A stretch of 64,000 nt of DNA from Eutreptiella sp. 'Long Island Sound 2002' (taxonomy: Eukaryota > Euglenozoa > Euglenophyceae > Eutreptiales > Eutreptiaceae): NCBI GenBank assembly GCA_964036045.1, contig OZ038387.1, positions 58,374,427-58,438,426 of the forward strand, written 5' to 3'. The notes under the pieces are model-generated. The model worked only from the letters and a program-made list of their open reading frames with translations. It was not told the DNA's origin and did no database searches. The first letter of the stretch is position 1. Each line of letters starts with the position of its first letter. A program made the translations under genes and the position numbers. Of the stretch, positions 1 through 51,408 are shown piece after piece.

Positions 1-1281
1 TAAAGAAGGTACTTTAACGGGTATATCTTGGGAGTGATAATTAGAATGGGTTAAAGAAAACAAAACTCAAGAAATCGTGATAATACAAATTGCAATGATT
101 ACCGTGCATGTGCATCGGCTATCTGAACTCTGATTTCCGCTTTACTTTCTAACACCCAAATTGGTGTTAGAAATGGATCCCAGAGAAATTGGGTGAAAGC
201 TCGAAATAGCTGCTACGTTCCAACGCCGATTTCGGCGTTAGAAGCTTGCCAATTGGTAGCAAACAACAAAATCACGCTTTCCAAGGCCCATTTCGGCCTG
301 TTTGACGCCGTATTTTGGGTGTATTCACAATTTTGTACCCTCAAGACTATGATATGGTGACTTTTTCAAAAATTAAAACCTCTCACCTTCTTCCAAAGAG
401 GTTGATAGGTTTTAACAACGTTTCCTCGCAGGGTTTCTAACAGAATATGCTTGAAAACTAAAAAGGTTACCTCTCCGAAAACCTCTTGCCTCCCAAACCT
501 GTACCATGCCCCAAATGGTATCACGATTTCAAATCCGATTTAAGAAATGTGTGGAAAACACACCATCTGGCACCACTGAACATGCGATGTTTATGAAAGC
601 AAGTGTGTGCACTAGTATTGCTAACAGGAGGAAAAAAAGCAACGTGACATTAGTTTTTGTTCACAAACCATAGCTTCACTTGACATGAAATGTGGTGCAT
701 TCAAATTATCGATATGCTGCACGCCTATTAAAATTTTGTTTTGAAAAAAATGGGTTGGTGATCATCAACACACACACACCCTCCCTTGTGATGGATATTA
801 CAAAACCCCCTTTGTGAGAGCAACAATACATTTCCGAAATATGACAAAATAACGCCTACAACTGCTCTGACAATGGCATTGCTCAGTCACACCACACAAC
901 CAGCGACCGTATGTGTCAATCAATCCCCACCTTCAAAAGACATGGGGTGAAATGGGTGGCTGGACAGCAATCAGTGTCCCCAAAATACCATCCCCAGCCC
1001 CAAATCACACCAGGTCCACCAAGTTGCATGGTTCCAAAAGTTGATGAGACAAAGGTGTTGCTCTCGCTAGCAAAGGGTACCTCACCCAGCAAACAAAACT
1101 AAACACTGCACTGCCTTGCACTGCACTGCATTGTACTCAGTAAAAAAGAACGGCATTCCATCCCAAGATCCGCAGCTTCCATGCATTTGATATTCATAAA
1201 CTGAGAACTATTCTAGGTCATAGTGTGAGGCCCAGGGCTGCCTCTGAAAATTAGGTTCAGAGCTCTTAAAAACGTGTAAAC
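1..1281. other. AT-rich non-coding stretch
   Basis: No convincing exon is visible here. The stretch is AT-richer than the following 12 kb and holds three consecutive small hairpins at 149-299 (listed separately), a short CA run near 768 and a CTGCACTGCA-type run near 1110-1135. It may be the 3' part or an intron of the minus-strand gene whose exons start to its right. Confidence 0.5.
149..299. repeat. Three successive hairpins
   Basis: Three inverted repeats follow each other about 65-75 nt apart. The first, 149-170, has a perfect 8-bp stem (CTAACACC / GGTGTTAG). The second, 222-239, has a perfect 8-bp stem (AACGCCGA / TCGGCGTT). The third, 284-299, has a 5-bp stem (AGGCC / GGCCT). The first two share AAC-CC / GG-GTT, with the middle base pair changed on both sides. 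Confidence 0.55.
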
Positions 1282-1923
1282 CTGCCGTAAATATAATGGA
1301 AAATCTGTTCCAAAAAGGTTGTTCAGCAGGCCTGCCATGTATCACACTGGCCAAAGCTTGCGCAAACCCAGCTGGCCCCATCTCAACAATATATATTTGT
1401 ACATAGGTTCCCTGCATGGGACAAAAGGCACCTTTTCAACACCATGCACAAGCTTCAGCTCACCGATGCTAAGCCCTAGGGTTCGACCTGACCCAGGGGT
1501 CAAAAGTATTACCAAGGGATACCTGCTTTGGGAAACATAATGTGCAGCCGCTTCGAAATCTCATAATCTGCATCTTACTGCGAATGAAAGCGGAATACTG
1601 TGCGGTCTTTGATGCTGAGGTACAACAAACGTTTTGATTGAGGCCACACTCTTCGCATAAACGCATCAAAGCGTCCTCTTCCACTGAAAATTCCGTAGCA
1701 CACTTGGCATTGACAAAAAATGGTGCCACAAAGGCATGTGTACTGCATAAAGTAGACATTGTACACACTTTATATGGTAGCGGTACATATTGGTAAGAAC
1801 CTGAAGAGAGAGATGGTTAAGATGTGTTTGAAAGAATCCCAGCCCTGCTGGTCCAATCATGTCAAACAGCTGTTGGATTGGCGACTGCTGCGGTCCCCAA
1901 TGTATACATACATTCAGATCCAC
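1282..1923 (-). CDS. Exons of an unrecognised minus-strand gene (partial)
   Basis: Three minus-strand segments look like spliced coding sequence. The first (about 1923-1787) encodes a Gly/Pro-containing stretch ending ...THLNHLSLQVLTN. The second (1742-1523) starts after a TTTATGCAG acceptor, encodes 73 codons rich in Cys (AFVAPFFVNAKC, EDALMRLCEECG) and ends CAG|GTATCC. The third (1411-1282) starts after ATGCAG, in the matching phase 0, and encodes IVEMGPAGFAQALASV and RPAEQPFWNRFS before a G|GTTTAC donor. The 1787 donor (AT|GTACCG) is chosen only because its phase fits. The gene probably continues off the left edge and may begin upstream of 1923. I do not recognise the family. Its same-strand position downstream of the SPRY-helicase gene does not imply a link. 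Confidence 0.4.
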
Positions 1924-2215
1924 GGAACCATGGTAATGATGCCACTGCTCCTGTTGGTATTAATCAGGCAACTTACACCATGGGGCTTGGACTGGGTGCA
2001 GGGAATACTTGGGCAAAGGGTTGGGGGTGTCTCAGAAGAACAGTTTGAAGCAGGAGCTTTGCCTAATCTCAAAATAGACCCGAGGCTTCCTGTCAATTTG
2101 TCGTGAGCTGCGGACCCTCAAATCAAGTGGAAAAATTGCCTGGGCCTGCAGGGATGCCGAAGGGGTGCATTCAAGGCCCAGCTCGCCTCATAACAACGTT
2201 CTTGCCTCCACCTTC

Positions 2216-2365
2216 AAAGAAAGCAGCCCACAGCAATGCTCACAGCACAGTCCATGAAAGATGGGCACAGTGTGGTGCTCGTCGGGTACCCTGCTACCCA
2301 CATCCCATGAAAGATGGGCACAGTGTGGTGGTGCTCATCGGGTACCCTGCTACCCACATCCCAAC
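2216..2365. repeat. Two-copy ~60-bp tandem duplication
   Basis: The block containing CATGAAAGATGGGCACAGTG and GGGTACCCTGCTACCCACAT occurs twice in direct orientation (about 2253-2306 and 2306-2362) with small indels. It lies just downstream of the stop codon of the SPRY-helicase gene, so it would be in the 3' UTR or flank. Confidence 0.7.
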
Positions 2366-2463
2366 TCAAAGCCCAGAAATGCCCATGCCCATGCCTCACT
2401 GTAACCATTTGCAATCTTCCCCAAATCCTCGTCCAAGGCCTTGCTGTTGCCCTCCTCCTGAAC

Positions 2464-44593
<42,130 letters not shown>

Positions 44594-45420
44594 TTCGGCG
44601 AAAAGAGAAACTAAGCATAGAACGAAGCCTTACGTTGGTGGATTCCGGCACCATGATACGCTGCTTTCAATATTTTTTGAACTTTTAAATGGAGTAGCGC
44701 CCGGAGAATCTTTCATAGATACGAAAAGGGGGGTTGTTTAAAGAAGGTGGCCGCTTGTCCATCGGAGCGTCATAGTCCGCCATGGGGTGTGAGCATCTTT
44801 TGTGTCTGTTCTTTGTTGGCAAGCACGGTGCTTTTCGTTGTGAGATAAATCAAACCCAACAAAACGCAATTTCGACAAGGTTTCAAGAGTTTGGGAAATT
44901 TTTACGGGCCGCATTGTTGCGCTGTAGTAGCTTTAGCAAGAGTTGCATGTTTTGTTGACTAGTTGGCACCGGCGCACAATTGTCCCTTACGTGGCCAAAC
45001 TTGAGCATTCTACGAGCGCACAGATGAAAGAGTATACCTACTATTGGTATCACAACATCTCAAGGAAGAAATGCCATTGCCGAACCTGCTTGCAAATAGC
45101 GTTACGCCGTTGATTCGTCATTGATATGTCGTCGGGTTTGAGTATGCTTGCAAAGGGGGTGCCCACGGTCGCAAGCGGTCGCAGGCTGTCGCAGGCGGTC
45201 GCAAGCGCTTGAGATGCCCTCTTTTGGCCAAAAACCCCCTTTTGAGGGCTCCACGCAGTTGTACTACGGCTTGTGACCCGTCTACGCACATATTTTCTTG
45301 TGCTCTTTGCCATGAAAGTAGTTTTCACCACATTTTTATTTTAACCGAAAAAAACGGTTTTGTACCCGAAAGTAACAATTGCATAGGTAGATGACGTCAT
45401 GACTGTGAAAAAAAGTGACG
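44594..45420. promoter_or_regulatory. Divergent intergenic region
   Basis: This 0.83-kb AT-rich stretch separates the start of the SPRY-helicase gene (minus) from a possible plus-strand gene starting at 45421. It contains a perfect CRE-like TGACGTCA at 45392-45399 and a GGTCGCAGGC tandem at about 45168-45213. No clear TATA box at the expected place on either side. Promoter function is inference from position. Confidence 0.4.
45160..45215. repeat. GGTCGCAGGC tandem, copy 1
   Basis: About five units of GGTCGCAAGC / TGTCGCAGGC, preceded by GGGGGTGCCCAC. A second such array lies at 45997-46055 and is followed by GTGGGCACCCCC, the inverted form of that lead sequence. Confidence 0.8.
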
Positions 45421-45775
45421 ATGGGGTCTAAAGGACCAAATTTTGTTGCCGTGGCAAATCGGTTCCTATTCTCATTATTGATGTCCGTTCTCGTGCAGGT
45501 GAGGCCCAAAAAGTATTTTGTGACCTTCATGCAAAAGCTTGGCGCAAAAATGGGTATCCTCCATTGCCACCGGTGGTTGCTTGTTGCGTTCTTTTGATAG
45601 CCATCGTCTAGCATCCCAGGAAGAGGGATACAATGACCACTAGGCCGTCTCAAGGTCGCTGGCGTTGCAAGGCATCTTGAATGTTCGAAAAGATAGGAAT
45701 GAGCGCACGCGCAATGCCCTACAAAAGGCCGCCAAGCAAAAGGGGCAAGCGACAGATCCAATGGAAGCTAACAAG
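45421..45775 (+). CDS. Possible small two-exon gene start, unrecognised
   Basis: ATG at 45421 opens an exon to 45553 (AAA ATG G|GTATCC), encoding MGSKGPNFVAVANRFLFSLL and VRPKKYFVTFMQKLGAKMG. A 118-nt intron ending GTTGCAAG fits phase 1. The second exon (45672-45775) encodes ILNVRKDRNERTRNALQKAA and ends AAC AAG|GTGCGT. An overlapping frame (EAQKVFCDLHAKAWRKNGYP) is also open, so the structure is uncertain. A later ORF at 46157-46429 may be its last exon. I do not recognise the protein. Confidence 0.35.
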
Positions 45776-45996
45776 GTGCGTATTCATGATTGAGTTGACA
45801 ATGAGGCAGGCAACAAGCCATTTGCAATGCTACTATTTAGTGCAAGAGACAATTGTGATATGTCTTTCCTTCAATGAGTTAATGCATGGCACACTTGGAG
45901 GGACGGAGGGAGGCAGGCCGGGCGGGTTGGAGGGATTGGGGGAGTGAGTGTATGGGTTATGCCATCTGTAATAGACGTGTACGAAAATTTTCTTAA

Positions 45997-46055
45997 GCGG
46001 TCGCAGGCAGTCGCAGGCGGTCGCAGGCGGTCGCAGGCGGTGGGCACCCCCAAAG
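45997..46055. repeat. GGTCGCAGGC tandem, copy 2
   Basis: Five units of GGTCGCAGGC / AGTCGCAGGC ending in GGTGGGCACCCCC. Partner of the 45160 array; the GC-rich lead sequences of the two face each other as an inverted repeat about 0.9 kb apart. Confidence 0.8.
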
Positions 46056-46156
46056 GTGTCGGAGGCACAATTGCCAACGTTACCACTCAACCACGCATAC
46101 ATGAGTTCATTACCGGCCTTCATGAGTGGAGAGGAAGGAAGTGAGCCGCCCCTTTA

Positions 46157-46429
46157 GTCTGCATGATGCTGCGAAACATGCACATTGGACGTTGTGGCGC
46201 AAACCTTACCGTGTATCACCAAAACAAACGAGGAAAAAAAGCGAAAACGAAAGCAGCATTGAAGTCAAAGTGGATCCCGGAACTGGACACAAAAGCGGAA
46301 CCTCGCCGTGAACCAGAAAGTGAAGTGTCTGCCATCATAAAAGAAGACAATACGCAACCAATAAAGGATATCCCTCCTCGGCAAGGAAGTGTTCTTTGCC
46401 TCGCTGATGAAGATTTTCACAGGGTGTAA
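46157..46429 (+). CDS. Basic C-terminal exon-like ORF, unrecognised
   Basis: After a GCCCCTTTAG acceptor the frame encodes MMLRNMHIGRCGANLTVYHQ, NKRGKKAKTKAALKSKW and DIPPRQGSVLCLADEDFHRV, then TAA. Codon use and charge pattern look like coding sequence. Joining to the 45775 donor fails by phase unless another small exon lies between. An unsupported ORF follows at 46896-47141. Confidence 0.3.
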   Translation, partial: VCMMLRNMHIGRCGANLTVYHQNKRGKKAKTKAALKSKWIPELDTKAEPRREPESEVSAIIKEDNTQPIKDIPPRQGSVLCLADEDFHRV

Positions 46430-47755
46430 TTTTTGCAATCGTCGGGGGTTTGCTGAATATTCTATTTGATGCCTCGGTCCTGATCGGTGGCATATGAAGA
46501 GTTTCCCCCATCCAGTTTTCCGAAACGGGGGATGTGTGTGGGGTATACATATCATTGCAACCAAAGGCATCATGCCTCAACCGCTTCCCATACGCGACCT
46601 TGACAACCCTCACTAGGAAGCCAAATGAACCCTCCCGAAACTCCATCACATCTTGTGGCCTTCTTTTGCATGACGTTGATGCAAGGGAATAGGCAACGGT
46701 AGGGATTTTGCCTCTAATTCTACAAGGTAGCAACTTTGGTAATTATGTGACGTTTCGTAGCCAACATCAATTGGTTACCCCTTTTGCTGCGTCTTGGGAA
46801 TGTGGGTTTGGGTCAGTTAAGGCATTCCTTTATCGAGAAATCGTGATACTTTCAGAGCGGATACTCACCTACAACAGCACGATTAACAACGCGAGATGAT
46901 GGCATTTTTCGGGCAAGAAATGCAGCGAGGTAGGCGGCACCCGGAGCCGCCAACCGCCTATGGCCTTATTGCCGACGGAAACTATCCAAAACTAGGAAAG
47001 AAATCATCAAAAGCATTCGTTGCGTATGGAGAGCAACATCCTTGCCTTGCCTTAGTCTTGACGGAAACCCCGATCATCTCCCCTTCCTCACAGAGGACAC
47101 CCCACCTCCTTCGATACGTCCCACACTTATTAATTAATTAATTAATGAAGCATTATTGTCATGAGTGAGCATGATGTAGGCGGACTCGCTAGTATTTTCG
47201 CAGGGTAGCACCATTCGGTAGCACCATTCGGGTGTGGCTGCAATTTTGGTTTCCATCACTCCGGTTCACTCAAACTTCTAAACTTGTTGCAAACCATTTA
47301 GACTAATCACGTGTCACTTAATGACCCAAACTCGATGACATTTTGGTGCCTTGAAACAAATCTGCACCGAAAATGAAGGATTGACCCTACATTCCTCGAA
47401 AAGCTCTTCGAAAAAGTTTGCCAAAGGGAGGAGGTTCTGTCTCCACGTGAGAACCATCGACGGAAAGCATTTCGGTTAAAACGAATGCAAAGCTATAAAA
47501 ATTAAACCAAAGCAACCATTTTTCGGCCAAGTTGAATGGATTATACGGATTGCATTTTAACCTATAAAGTTTCCAAAGTCGATATTTTCACGAGACAATT
47601 TTTTTTGCTCCCTTCACTACCCGCATGACTACGCAACGGGTTATTGTATAGATTAGGCGCAGCACGGGTTCAGAAGGGCTCAACCTCTTGGTTCTCCGTC
47701 CCCTCCTCTTCCCTTCCTCCCTCGTCTCGGTTGGGGTAGGGTGCCGCTCTGGTGA
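46430..47755. other. Non-coding stretch, no gene recognised
   Basis: AT-rich with TTAATTAATTAATTAAT at 47130-47146 and a doubled GTAGCACCATTCGG at about 47204-47231. Only one short plus-strand ORF (46896-47141, NYPKLGKKSSKAFVAYGEQH) has coding-like composition; I could not place it in a gene. Confidence 0.4.
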
Positions 47756-47860
47756 TATACCGGTATATACCGCGGCGCCGGGGAATGCCGCGGTATATAC
47801 TGCAGTATATACCGCGGCGCCGCGGTATTTTCCGGGAATGCCAGTATATGGTCGCCTGTG
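47756..47860. repeat. Dense palindromes upstream of the DUF6729-like ORF
   Basis: A 12-bp palindrome CGGTATATACCG (47761-47772) is followed by a perfect 32-bp palindrome at 47787-47818 centred on TGCA, whose arms carry the same GCGGTATATAC. GGCGCCG blocks flank both. It ends about 130 bp upstream of the next ORF and resembles a TIR or a regulatory cruciform. Confidence 0.75.
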
Positions 47861-47965
47861 TACCAGTATTTGGGAACCGCTTTTTTTTTTCACCTGTACT
47901 GTTGTTTTTGATATACTTATCCCCTTCATTTTAAAATTTTCTACCATTTCATCACAGGCACAAAA

Positions 47966-48727
47966 ATGAAAGTATTACTGCTGTTGTTATTTTGGTTGTG
48001 GTTGACTCCACAAGCATGGGGAGGGGGATCCAAAAAGGACCCCCCATACTTCAGTAACTACAATATGAATTTCATCAAGAACACGCAGACCCTTTGGGGA
48101 AGGATGGTGACAACCTGTGCCAATGGCAAGCCTGCCTTTTTTGGGTGGGATCCCTTGACACAATACAAGTTTCACTTGTCTTGCTCATGTGGAAAACCTT
48201 TGCGTGTCCATAAGTGGCACCAAAGGATTGCATGCCTCTTAGAGGAGAATTGTATTCTTCTCATGAGAGGCTATGCATGTCGGCATAAGATCAAGGGTGA
48301 AGAGGTAGGTTGTGGTAAAATATATCATTCTTGGGATATAACTAGTCAATTGACACCCAAGCTACAAAGGGCATTCCCTTTTATATTATTTAAAAAAAGT
48401 GCTTTGCACAAGCAAGTCCTTCGACTTGTCTTGACAGGACTTTCAAAGGGTGTAAGCATGTGTGCAACAGCAGAACAAATGGCTTCTTTGTACGAGGGGA
48501 GGTACAATAAAGTAGTTCATCATGTTGAGAGGTATTTTCCATTCTCAGATTGGGGTGCACCTCCGAGTGAGTTTTTGTTGATAGCAATGATTGCCAAAGA
48601 GGCTACCTACCTCATTCATTTATTCAATGTGAAGAAGTTCACTAAAGCATGGGCAAACCCGCAGAAGTTGGGACTCACCCACGATCATCTCCGAAAGATA
48701 GCGCCCCCAGTTGGGGGTGCCTTTTAA
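47966..48727 (+). CDS. Transposon-type ORF with DUF6729-like zinc region
   Basis: 253 codons. The central part has a cysteine layout (LSCSCGKPLRVHKW, MRGYACRH, GCGKIYHSWD) followed by LQRAFPFILFKKSALHK and a helical stretch, which fits DUF6729, a domain found with KDZ (Kyakuja-Dileera-Zisupton) transposases. No DDE catalytic domain is present, so this is at most the N-terminal part of such a protein. The ATG-proximal 18 residues are strongly hydrophobic (LLLLLFWLWL), which would read as a signal peptide; they may instead be translated intron, because a CACAAG acceptor lies after them. The 3' end overlaps the following ORF by frame. Confidence 0.5.
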   Translation: MKVLLLLLFWLWLTPQAWGGGSKKDPPYFSNYNMNFIKNTQTLWGRMVTTCANGKPAFFGWDPLTQYKFHLSCSCGKPLRVHKWHQRIACLLEENCILLMRGYACRHKIKGEEVGCGKIYHSWDITSQLTPKLQRAFPFILFKKSALHKQVLRLVLTGLSKGVSMCATAEQMASLYEGRYNKVVHHVERYFPFSDWGAPPSEFLLIAMIAKEATYLIHLFNVKKFTKAWANPQKLGLTHDHLRKIAPPVGGAF

Positions 48728-49352
48728 AAAGAGAAAGTACACATCCGATGAAGAGGATCTACTCAAAATTGTGTTGCCGCGGTATGGTAGTGAATTTAAG
48801 GGGTTGGCGGATGCATGGGAGCGGGTATTCATGGCTCGGGGGGAGTTTGAGGGGGTAGTGTACAACATTGACCGCCGCTCACTTGCCCAATTGAAATCAA
48901 AGGCCCAACACATTGCAGGTGCGGAAACCAAATCTCGAAAGGCGGTGACGCGGTCTGACACAACCACAGAGCAGGCAGCCCAGCAACCCTCACAACGGGT
49001 GTCACAAGTGCCCCACTCACCTCCACCATCACAACCACCACCTTCACCACCCCGAACCACCACGGAAACAGACTCTCAGTGCCCATCCGATGTTACCCCA
49101 ATCCCTTCCCAAGCTCCGGCCCCTCTGCAACCCCCTGCACCCACCTTGGCACCCACCCCAGCCCCTCATCCGGCGCCCGCTCTTGCTCCTGTCTCTCCCA
49201 ATGGAATGGTTGCGTTGCAACAGGCAACAATGGAGCTTCAAGCATATCAACACGCGGCACGACTAGGTCAGCTGTCTCCGCAACAATGGGTGCAATACCA
49301 CCAATTGTTCGGTCAAGTGCAAGCAATGGCGAATTCGTTGGGCAATGCGTGA
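48711..49352 (+). CDS. SANT/Myb-like, Pro-rich ORF (second half of the same element?)
   Basis: About 213 codons with no ATG near the start of the coding-like part. The first 65 residues (KRKYTSDEEDLLKIVLPRYG, LADAWERVF, DRRSLAQLKSKAQHI) resemble a SANT/Myb-like DNA-binding helix set. A long Pro/Ala/Ser stretch follows, then a Gln-rich helical end (ALQQATMELQAYQHAARLGQ, QVQAMANSLGNA). It starts 16 bases before the upstream ORF stops, in another frame, with a CCCCCAG acceptor at the junction, so it may be the next exon of that gene or be split from it by a frameshift. DNA binding at element ends would be a natural role but is inference. Confidence 0.5.
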   Translation: MGVPFKKRKYTSDEEDLLKIVLPRYGSEFKGLADAWERVFMARGEFEGVVYNIDRRSLAQLKSKAQHIAGAETKSRKAVTRSDTTTEQAAQQPSQRVSQVPHSPPPSQPPPSPPRTTTETDSQCPSDVTPIPSQAPAPLQPPAPTLAPTPAPHPAPALAPVSPNGMVALQQATMELQAYQHAARLGQLSPQQWVQYHQLFGQVQAMANSLGNA

Positions 49353-49383
49353 CCTATTTGGACCAAGTGTGCCCTCGGTGAAC

Positions 49384-50049
49384 GTACCATAGTGCATCAA
49401 CCCCCACTCCCCCCCCCAAAAAACAGGAGTATGCGCCATAGTAGGGTTACCGAATTTACGGAGTGACCCCTCCCCAAAGGTGTTCCCGGAGCGCAAAACC
49501 TCGGTCAAATTGACCCATACGGGCATAGTCTTTCGAAAACTAGACACTTTTGGGCATCTTTGGAAAAAAAAAGCGCCCAAATCCGAGCCGGTGGCGCCAA
49601 GTTACCCCCCGGGGACTTTGAAAAGCGTGGGTATGCGCAGTAGTAGGGTTATGCCATTTTCGGAGTGACCCCTCCCCAAAGGCGGTCCCGGAGCGCCAAA
49701 AAGCGGTCAAATTGACCCATACGACATAGTTTTTCGAAAACTAGACACTTTTCCGCATCTTTTGACCAAAAAAGCGCCCAAATCCGAGCCGGTGGCGCCA
49801 AGTTACCCCCTGGGGACTTTAAACAACCTGCTTAAAAAATCAGACACTTTTTGTCAATTTTTTGGTGAACTCCGGGTAAAGGCGGTCCAAGGGCGCAAAA
49901 CCTCGGTCGAATTGACCGATACGGGCATAGTTATTCGAAAACTAGACACTTTTCCGCATCTTTTGACCCAAAAAGCGCCCAAATCCGAGCCGGTGGCGCC
50001 AAGTTACCCCCCATGGACTTTTGGAGACCTGGTTGGTGCACTATGGTAC
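49384..50049. mobile_element. 0.67-kb inverted-repeat element with three internal repeats
   Basis: Ends are inverted repeats, GTACCATAGTGCATCAACC at 49384-49402 and GGTTGGTGCACTATGGTAC at 50031-50049 (18 of 19 match). Inside, a ~130-bp unit (CGGTCAAATTGACCCATACG, TTTTCGAAAACTAGACACTT, GCCGGTGGCGCCAAGTTACC) recurs three times at ~200-bp spacing (about 49490, 49688, 49888). Non-coding. It begins 30 bp after the SANT-like ORF stops, so it could also be one end of that larger element. Confidence 0.75.
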
Positions 50050-51400
50050 TAAAACACCAAAAACACACCAAAACCATCACTTTGACCCATGTGCATGTCC
50101 TATGGCAATCCGAAACCTATCCGTATGCATGCATTGACCTTATTCAACGACATGAGGCACCCCAAGCTGCCACAAAGGCCCCGGGGCTCGCCCGGGGCCT
50201 TCACTTTTTTTAAAATTTTGGAACATACAAGGACAAATCAATATACCTCCTCGTCGACGGCGTAGCTGCTTTTGCGCCGTCCCAGTTGGTCGTGCGCAAG
50301 GCGCCGGCGCCAGATGCGCCAGTTCGAACCCCTGCACAGAACCCGCCTGCGCCGCCTGGCGGCAACTCTCTGCCGCGCCAATTTGTGTCACCAGACCTTT
50401 CTGGGAATTTTGTGTCACCAGGAATCTTTTTCTGGACGATCTGTGTCACCAGAGTGGCAGCCTTACCCTCGGTTGCTAGAGGGAGTACGAAGAAGTGGGG
50501 GCCGGGAGATGTCGCGCGCACTACAGTAGTGGGGTTCGAACCTGGAACTGCAAAACAAACGACCTCGCAGGTAACAGCTAAGGTACGATCTAATGCCATC
50601 GTACGCACGTTGCCAATTCGTTAGAAAGTATTATTGTTATTATTACGGTTTTATCACTGTTTGTGTACTTGTTACGGCTTGTGATCCGATATGTCCATGA
50701 TCTTTTGTTATCTTAGTGTATCAAAGCGAAACAATGAAAGGCAGGGCATGAGGCGCCAGGGACAGCGACGGAGTGTGAACCTGCCTCCGTCATGCACCAT
50801 GTTTAAGCCCCAACCGAGTGTACAGTGTGCTAGTGATTGACACCCCATGCAGGGTGCCACTGATTTGCCCCGGTTTAACTTATGAAAGTGAAAAAGGTGG
50901 GGATAACCGGTGACTAGACATGGGTATGCCTTCAACCTGTGACCCATGCGGGGGACACTTCCCACTCTCGACCACTGTCGTTGTTGCGTTACAGCCTATG
51001 ACCGGCCACTGAGGAGTTGTTTTGTGCCTGCTTTGTGCAAGCGTTGAATTTTGCCCCTTAGGGATTCCCTTACGATCACTCATCATCAGCCACAAATGCC
51101 TGGGCCACACTTGAAAATTGTTCCAAATAGGTTAGAATGGCATGTAACAGCATTTTTGGAACCCTGCGGGCTCCCTCTCGAGAGTTTCCATTTTTGGTTT
51201 GTGTGCCGGGCCCGTCGCAAGCTCGAAAATTTGATTTCCTATGGCAAAGCAGTCACGTGTGGTCCCTTGGAAAGAGTAGGCATGGACCGTAATGCTTGGT
51301 GTAACCTTTCATACACCACTTCGGCCTATGGCACTTCTTCCATTTTGGGCTTGGCGTGGGGCCAATGGGATGCCGCGATCGCTGCTGGGAACTAATGGGA
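50050..51400. other. Gene-poor stretch
   Basis: No exon recognised. It has three TGTGTCACCAG units at 50384-50454 and two GTTCGAACC palindromes at about 50318 and 50529 that recall a tRNA T-arm, but no full tRNA fold is visible. Confidence 0.4.
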
Positions 51401-51408
51401 TACCCCAC

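Noticed and set aside
50318-50545. tRNA gene suggested by two GTTCGAACC boxes
   Set aside because: Neither copy has a pairing T stem, acceptor stem or clear A box; at most a distant tRNA-derived repeat.
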